45,966 nt of DNA from a marine group bacterium Sva0996 bin134 (lineage in GTDB: Bacteria > Actinomycetota > Acidimicrobiia > Acidimicrobiales > Bin134), in contig MPNQ01000024.1 in assembly GCA_002239105.1 (NCBI GenBank), positions 1 to 45,966 on the forward strand, read 5' to 3'. Shown here piece by piece: positions 41,442 through 45,966 of the stretch. The translations under genes were made by a program, and so were the position numbers. Within the stretch, counting starts at the first letter, position 1. Each line of letters starts with the position of its first letter. Under the pieces are notes generated by a model. That model was not told the DNA's origin. It was given only the letters and a program-made list of their open reading frames with translations, and made no database searches.

Positions 41442-43160
41442 CTATGAGAGGTCGACTCTCTCGGTGTCGCTGCCGCTGCGGAGGTGCTTGCCGGGCCGCG
41501 CGTCGGTGAACTGACCGTCTCGGACAATCTCGTCGCCGTTGCAGAACACGTGGTCGATGCCGTCGGCCTCGCCGTAGAGGCGGGGGGCGCCAGCGGGCAG
41601 GTCGGCCACCACAGTGAGAGGCTTGGCTCCCACCTGGCTCTCGTCGATCACCACCACGTCGCCGTGCCAGCCTTCTTGGAGTTGCCCCCGCTCCTTGAGA
41701 CCGTACAGCTGGGCCTGCACGTCGGTCATCAGGTGGACGGCCTCTTCCATCGAGATGAGCTCTCGCTCCCGCATGCACTGGCCGAGCATTGAGGTGGCGT
41801 AGTTGGCCGTCATGAATAGGTCCAGGTGGGCGCCAGCGTCGGAGGCGCCGATCACAGCCCGGCCGTCTCGCCAGATCTCCATGCGGGCCTTCCAGTCCGC
41901 GTTGGAGGACACCGGCGGTGGAGTGCCAAAGGAGGTCTTCAGCTCATCGGCCACCACGATGTCGCACAGGGCGTCGAATGGCTTTTTGCCCTCGTCCTCG
42001 GCAATCTGGGCAACCGTTCGTCCCCGATACTGCTCATTCTCCGGGGCGAAGGTGTCGAAGATGATCTTGGTGGACCAGTCAGCCAGTCCCTTCAGAGGCC
42101 CGGGCTGCTGGGCCAGCTCATCGAGACGGTCGCGCTCGGCTTGGTCGGCTAAGAGCGCCATCTTCTCGGCGGGCGGGGCCAGCATGGCGCCCTCCCAGTC
42201 GGGCAGGGCGTCGAGCACAAAGCCGCCGGCCATGCTCAGGCGTACCGAGAAGGCCATGGGCACGGTGAGGGCCACCACCTTGCCGCCGTTGGCCTTGGCG
42301 TGATCGCTGGCCTCCAGCTTTGCGTAGCACTCGTCCAAGTTGCCGGCCGCCACGGTCATCACGTTCCAGTTGAGCTGGGTCTGGGCCGCCACCGACATGT
42401 CGGTCATGAGATTCATTGCGGCGTCGTCGAACGGGCCAACACAGGGGATGATCTCCAGCGAGGTGCCCTCGTACTCCGAGCACACCCGGGCCAGCTCCAC
42501 CAGCTCGTGGCGGCTGGCATAGCGGCTGGGCACCATGTTGCCAAAGGGATCGTTGTGAGTGCGGGCATACGAGGAGGAGAACCCCAGCGCACCGGCCTCC
42601 AAACCAGCGCGGAGCAGGTCCTGCATCTGCGCCAGCTCCTCGGGGGTGGCCTCCCGCTTGACGCAGTCGGGGCCCATGACCACTCGGCGCAATGCGGAGT
42701 GCCCCACCTTGAAAGCGGTGTTGATCGACAGCGTGCCGTCGAAGGCGTCGAAGTACTCGGCGGTGGAGCGCCAGTTCCACGGAACGCCGACCTGGAGCGA
42801 CTCCAGGGGCATGCCCTCGACCCGGGCCAGCATCTGCATCAGGTACTCGCCGTCGGCGGGGTCATCGGTGAGCGGGGCGATGGTGAATCCGCAATTGCCC
42901 CCGATCACGCTGGTCACCCCGTGCAGAGGCGACGGGCTCAACGTGGTGTCCCAGAACACCTGGGCGTCGAGGTGGGTGTGAACGTCGATGAAGCCGGGGC
43001 ACACTGCTTTGCCGGTGGCATCCACCGTGTTGGCCGCCTCTGCCGCGCTCAGATCCCCGATCGATGCGATCCGCCCACCGGTCAGGCCCAGATCGGCCCG
43101 ATAGCGTGGGCCGCCGGTGCCGTCGACGATGTCTCCGCCTCTGATGATGGTGTCGAACAT
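41442..43160 (-). CDS. N-acyl-D-amino-acid deacylase-like amidohydrolase
   Basis: Amidohydrolase of 572 residues related to D-aminoacylase/dihydroorotase-like enzymes. The N-terminal beta domain (MFDTIIRGGDIVDGTGGPRYRADLGLTGGRI) is followed by the metal motif GFIDVHTHLD (57-66: H61, H63), the GNCGF loop with metal-ligand Cys90, LGFSSSYARTHNDP, and the catalytic Asp in VIGASDAGAHLD. The C-terminal strand set (WHGDVVVIDESQVG) closes the beta domain. The real substrate is unknown, as annotated members act on varied amides. The ATG at 43160 is preceded by GGGAGC; the much longer open frame upstream is only a shadow of the opposite gene. Confidence 0.9.
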   Translation of the reverse strand: MFDTIIRGGDIVDGTGGPRYRADLGLTGGRIASIGDLSAAEAANTVDATGKAVCPGFIDVHTHLDAQVFWDTTLSPSPLHGVTSVIGGNCGFTIAPLTDDPADGEYLMQMLARVEGMPLESLQVGVPWNWRSTAEYFDAFDGTLSINTAFKVGHSALRRVVMGPDCVKREATPEELAQMQDLLRAGLEAGALGFSSSYARTHNDPFGNMVPSRYASRHELVELARVCSEYEGTSLEIIPCVGPFDDAAMNLMTDMSVAAQTQLNWNVMTVAAGNLDECYAKLEASDHAKANGGKVVALTVPMAFSVRLSMAGGFVLDALPDWEGAMLAPPAEKMALLADQAERDRLDELAQQPGPLKGLADWSTKIIFDTFAPENEQYRGRTVAQIAEDEGKKPFDALCDIVVADELKTSFGTPPPVSSNADWKARMEIWRDGRAVIGASDAGAHLDLFMTANYATSMLGQCMRERELISMEEAVHLMTDVQAQLYGLKERGQLQEGWHGDVVVIDESQVGAKPLTVVADLPAGAPRLYGEADGIDHVFCNGDEIVRDGQFTDARPGKHLRSGSDTERVDLS

Positions 43161-43298
43161 GGAAGCTCCCTGGAGTGCGTTAGCGGACGCGGTTGCCTTT
43201 AATGTAGGCGATTCGTGCCCTTGGGGGTGTGGCCGGAGAGCGCAGCCGACTAGCCGGCTTTCACCAGCTTCGGATCGGGGCCGGAAACAGATCGCCGG

Positions 43299-43304
43299 TA
43301 TGCT
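43299..43304 (+). promoter_or_regulatory. -10 box TATGCT, leaderless promoter of the amidohydrolase gene
   Basis: TATGCT is followed by exactly six bases and the ATG at 43311. It lies in the 150-bp divergent gap opposite the D-aminoacylase-like gene. Confidence 0.5.
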
Positions 43305-43310
43305 CTGCCC

Positions 43311-44531
43311 ATGGTTGAGATCCCCCGCATTATCTCCGTGGACGACCACGTGGTCGAGCCGCCCGACTTGTGGATCGAGCGCCTTCCCCGCAAGTACCAC
43401 GACCGCTGCCCGCGGGTGGAGCGCGACAGGGCCACATTCCACTTCGAGGGTGGGGTGTTCAGCTACGAAAAGGGGGCGCCCGACGGGACATGGGGCGACT
43501 GGTGGCTCTACGACGACCTGATTTATCCGTTCCCCAAGCTGTCGGCTGCCATCGGGTTTGAACCGCTCACCAACACGCCGGTGACCTTCGACGAGATCCT
43601 GCCGGGGTGCTGGAAGCAGAAAGAACGCCTCGTGGACATGGACGCCAACCACGTTGATGCGTCGATCTGCTTCCCCAACGTGCTGCCTCGATTCTGCGGC
43701 CAGACCTTCCACGAGCGGGAGGACAAGGAGCTGGCTCTGCTGTGTGTCAAGGCCTACAACGACTGGATGATCGATGAATGGTGTGCCGGCGACGGCAAGG
43801 GGCGGCTGATCCCCCTCACCATCGTCCCGCTGTGGGACTCCCAGCTGGCCGCCGAGGAGATCCACCGGTGCGCCGACAAGGGCAGCTTCGCGGTGGCCTT
43901 CTCCGAGAACCCCTACCACCTGGGTCTGCCGTCGATCCATCACCCCAGCAAGTTCTGGGAGCCGTTCTTCGCCGCCTGCGAGGAAACCGGCACGGTGGTG
44001 AACATGCACATCGGCTCTTCTTCGAAGATGCCGAGCACGTCGCCCGATTCGCCGTTCGCAGTCAGCTCCACCATTACCTTCAGCAACGCCATGGGCTCGA
44101 TGTGCGACTACATCCTCTCCGGAGTGTTCGTGCGGTATCCCGGCCTGCGGGTGGCCTACAGCGAGGGCCAGGTGGGGTGGATGCCCTATGTGATCGAGCG
44201 CATGGACAAGCTGTGGGAGGAGCGAATCAACGACGACGACGGCGATTTCGGGGTTAACCTGCCCAACCCGCCGTCCACCTATATCCCCGGCCACGTGTGG
44301 GGCTGTATGTTCGACGACTCTGTGGGGCTGCGCAACCGCGACCTGATCGGCATGGACCAGATCACCTTCGAAGTGGACTATCCCCACGCCGACTCCACCT
44401 TCCCCCACACCCTGGAAGTGGCCACCAGGATCGTGACCGAGGCCGGCCTCGACGACGAGGAGACCTACAAGCTGCTCCGAGGCAACGCCATCGAGCTGTA
44501 CAGCCTGGAAAAGTACGGAATCGCTGCTTAG
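43311..44531 (+). CDS. Amidohydrolase-2 family protein
   Basis: Protein of 406 residues in the large actinobacterial amidohydrolase-2 group. The N-terminal metal site reads SVDDHVVEPPDLW (9-21), a D-x-H variant typical of this group. A central VNMHIGSSS, and FEVDYPHADSTFPHT near residue 355 with the usual final metal Asp in a DYPH motif, complete the barrel. Relatives include aromatic-acid decarboxylases and ring-product hydrolases, but most are uncharacterised. It is transcribed from a leaderless promoter and is followed after 38 bp by an aldehyde dehydrogenase with its own ribosome site, so the two may form an operon. Confidence 0.9.
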   Translation: MVEIPRIISVDDHVVEPPDLWIERLPRKYHDRCPRVERDRATFHFEGGVFSYEKGAPDGTWGDWWLYDDLIYPFPKLSAAIGFEPLTNTPVTFDEILPGCWKQKERLVDMDANHVDASICFPNVLPRFCGQTFHEREDKELALLCVKAYNDWMIDEWCAGDGKGRLIPLTIVPLWDSQLAAEEIHRCADKGSFAVAFSENPYHLGLPSIHHPSKFWEPFFAACEETGTVVNMHIGSSSKMPSTSPDSPFAVSSTITFSNAMGSMCDYILSGVFVRYPGLRVAYSEGQVGWMPYVIERMDKLWEERINDDDGDFGVNLPNPPSTYIPGHVWGCMFDDSVGLRNRDLIGMDQITFEVDYPHADSTFPHTLEVATRIVTEAGLDDEETYKLLRGNAIELYSLEKYGIAA

Positions 44532-44569
44532 CCCGTCTGGCGGACGAGCACCGATAAGGGGGATTTGCC

Positions 44570-45966
44570 ATGGCGCTGGCCGAGATGGAGCCGCTGAATG
44601 CTGACGAAGAGTACCGCCTGCTCATCGGGGGTGAATGGGTGGCTCCCGGTGCGGGCACCTACGAGATCGTCGACCCCAACACCGCTCGGGTGATCGGGCA
44701 CGCCCCCGAGGCGTCGAAGGCACAGGTGGCCGACGCGGCCGCGGCGGCCAAGGCCGCGCTACCGGGCTGGCGAGACACTCCCATGGCCGAGCGGTGCGCC
44801 CTTCTGGGCCGGGCCGCCAACCTGATCGACGAGCGGATCGGCGGCTTGACCGGCCTGGTGCAAGGCGAGACGGGGGCTACCATCAACATCACCGAGGCCG
44901 TGCAGCTGCCGGCGTGCGGCGAGCGATTCCGCCAGTACGAGATCCCCGCGAGCCTGGACGAGTCAATGGCGCCGTATCCGGTTGAGGCCAACCCGCTGGG
45001 GCCGGCCGGACTGGCCGGGGCCCATGTGATCCGCCAGCCCGTGGGGGTGGTGGCCTGCATCACCTCCTACAACTTCCCGCTGGTCAACGTGTCGGGCAAG
45101 GTGGCGCCCGCGCTGGCCATGGGCAACACGGTGGTGATCAAGCCGGCGCCCCAGGATCCCCTGGCCATGATCAAAGTGGTGGAGATAATCGAGGAGGCCG
45201 GATTCCCGCCGGGGGTGGTCAACATCATCACCGGCTCGGGGGCCGCCGCCGGGGCCGGCCTGGTGACGTCGCCCGATGTGAACATGGTGAGCTTCACCGG
45301 CTCCTCCGCGGTGGGGGTGAAGATCATGGAGGCGGGATCAGCCACCATGAAGCGCCTGCTCATGGAGCTGGGCGGCAAAGGAGCTTGCGTGCTCACCGAC
45401 GACTGCGACGTGGATGCCGCAATTGGGGCCATTGCCTCGGTGTGGGGGCTCCACAGCGGCCAGATCTGCACCGCGCCCACTCGGGTGATCGTCCACCGCT
45501 CCCGCTACGACGAGCTGGTCGACAAGCTGACCGCGGTGGCCGGAATGCTCAAGGTGGGCGACGCCCTCGACCGGGAGACGATCGTCGGACCGGTTATCAC
45601 CGAGACCCACCGCGACCGGGTGGAGCACTTTATCGCCAGCGGCGTGGCGGACGGGGCCACCTTGCAGTGCGGCGGTGGGCGTCCAGACCTGCCCGGCTAT
45701 TTCGTGGAGCCCACCTTGCTGGTGGACTGCGAGCCCGACATGCGAGTGGTCCAGCACGAGATCTTTGGGCCAGTGGTGGCCGTGCTGGCCCACGACGGTG
45801 ACGACCACGCGGTGGAGCTGGCCAACGACAGCGACTACGGCCTGTTCAGCTACGTGTTCGCGGGCAGCACGGCCCGGGCGTTCGAGGTCGGCCAGCGCAT
45901 CGAATCAGGCAACGTCGGTCTCAATTCACTGGCCCCCCATGTCCACGCCCCCTTCGGCGGCTTCAA
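44570..45966 (+). CDS. Aldehyde dehydrogenase (3' end outside window)
   Basis: NAD(P)-dependent aldehyde dehydrogenase, 465 codons visible and no stop before the window ends. Motifs are the N-terminal LLIGGEWVAPG, SYNFPL (catalytic Asn), VIKPAP (cofactor Lys), MELGGKG (general-base Glu), GQICTAP (nucleophile Cys) and HEIFGPVVAV. The visible end, HAPFGGF, is the motif near the C-terminus of the family, so only about 20-30 residues are missing. The ATG at 44570 has AAGGGGGAT eight bases upstream. It lies downstream of the amidohydrolase and may oxidise an aldehyde released in the same pathway. It is distinct from the aldehyde dehydrogenase at the start of the window. Confidence 0.93.
   Translation, partial: MALAEMEPLNADEEYRLLIGGEWVAPGAGTYEIVDPNTARVIGHAPEASKAQVADAAAAAKAALPGWRDTPMAERCALLGRAANLIDERIGGLTGLVQGETGATINITEAVQLPACGERFRQYEIPASLDESMAPYPVEANPLGPAGLAGAHVIRQPVGVVACITSYNFPLVNVSGKVAPALAMGNTVVIKPAPQDPLAMIKVVEIIEEAGFPPGVVNIITGSGAAAGAGLVTSPDVNMVSFTGSSAVGVKIMEAGSATMKRLLMELGGKGACVLTDDCDVDAAIGAIASVWGLHSGQICTAPTRVIVHRSRYDELVDKLTAVAGMLKVGDALDRETIVGPVITETHRDRVEHFIASGVADGATLQCGGGRPDLPGYFVEPTLLVDCEPDMRVVQHEIFGPVVAVLAHDGDDHAVELANDSDYGLFSYVFAGSTARAFEVGQRIESGNVGLNSLAPHVHAPFGGF

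Noticed and set aside
41442..44408. A 988-residue minus-strand open frame
   Set aside because: Only the part from 43160 down resembles an amidohydrolase. The upstream extension is antisense to the 43311-44531 gene and is a GC-rich shadow frame.

Overview
This is a gene-dense, GC-rich window with very short intergenic gaps. It looks like an actinobacterial chromosome, most likely Acidimicrobiia or a relative (inference). The grounds are a PASTA-domain Ser/Thr kinase, an F420-type luciferase-like enzyme, a CoA-transferase/enoyl-CoA hydratase/P450/amidohydrolase repertoire, many GTG starts, and a recurrent leaderless promoter layout (TANNNT, six bases, then the start codon). No tRNA, rRNA, CRISPR array or insertion sequence was seen. 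No stretch above 300 bases lacks a gene.

Layout. (1) 1-8847: a translationally coupled catabolic operon with a zinc alcohol dehydrogenase (5' end outside the window), aldehyde dehydrogenase, class II aldolase, a molybdenum hydroxylase large subunit, a sugar-type ABC ATPase, a compact luciferase-like oxidoreductase, a class III aminotransferase and a MarR regulator. (2) 8844-11752: a small membrane protein and a divergent PASTA kinase, then an SCP2-like protein. (3) 11826-14994: gatCAB for Gln-tRNA(Gln)/Asn-tRNA(Asn) formation. (4) 15052-18783: an alkylsulfatase-type metallo-hydrolase with a C-terminal frameshift, a nitroreductase-SRPBCC fusion and a MATE exporter. (5) 18805-25953: branched-chain amino acid synthesis (ilvD, then ilvBNC behind a leader-peptide attenuator), a NadD-like gene and a MetY-like sulfhydrylase. 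(6) 25997-31978: a binding-protein-like lipoprotein, a double-length CaiB-type CoA transferase and two tandem duplicate esterases. (7) 32115-34695: a two-gene restriction-modification module of visibly lower GC. (8) 34813-45966: accessory catabolism (PPOX protein, two enoyl-CoA hydratases, nitroreductase, P450, thiolase, three amidohydrolases, aldehyde dehydrogenase cut by the window end), plus a small selenoprotein gene.

The most notable item is at 38584-38856. A SelW/Rdx-family gene carries two in-frame TGA codons in its redox motif (Tyr-TGA-Val-Pro-TGA-Asn-Tyr), which predicts a Sec-x-x-Sec protein. Ordinary gene calling would begin it at the internal GTG at 38647 and lose the active site. 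A leaderless promoter exactly six bases before the upstream ATG supports the longer gene. The second is the ilvBNC leader: a 15-residue peptide containing Ile-Leu-Val-Val-Arg-Leu, a pause-type hairpin and a terminator hairpin.
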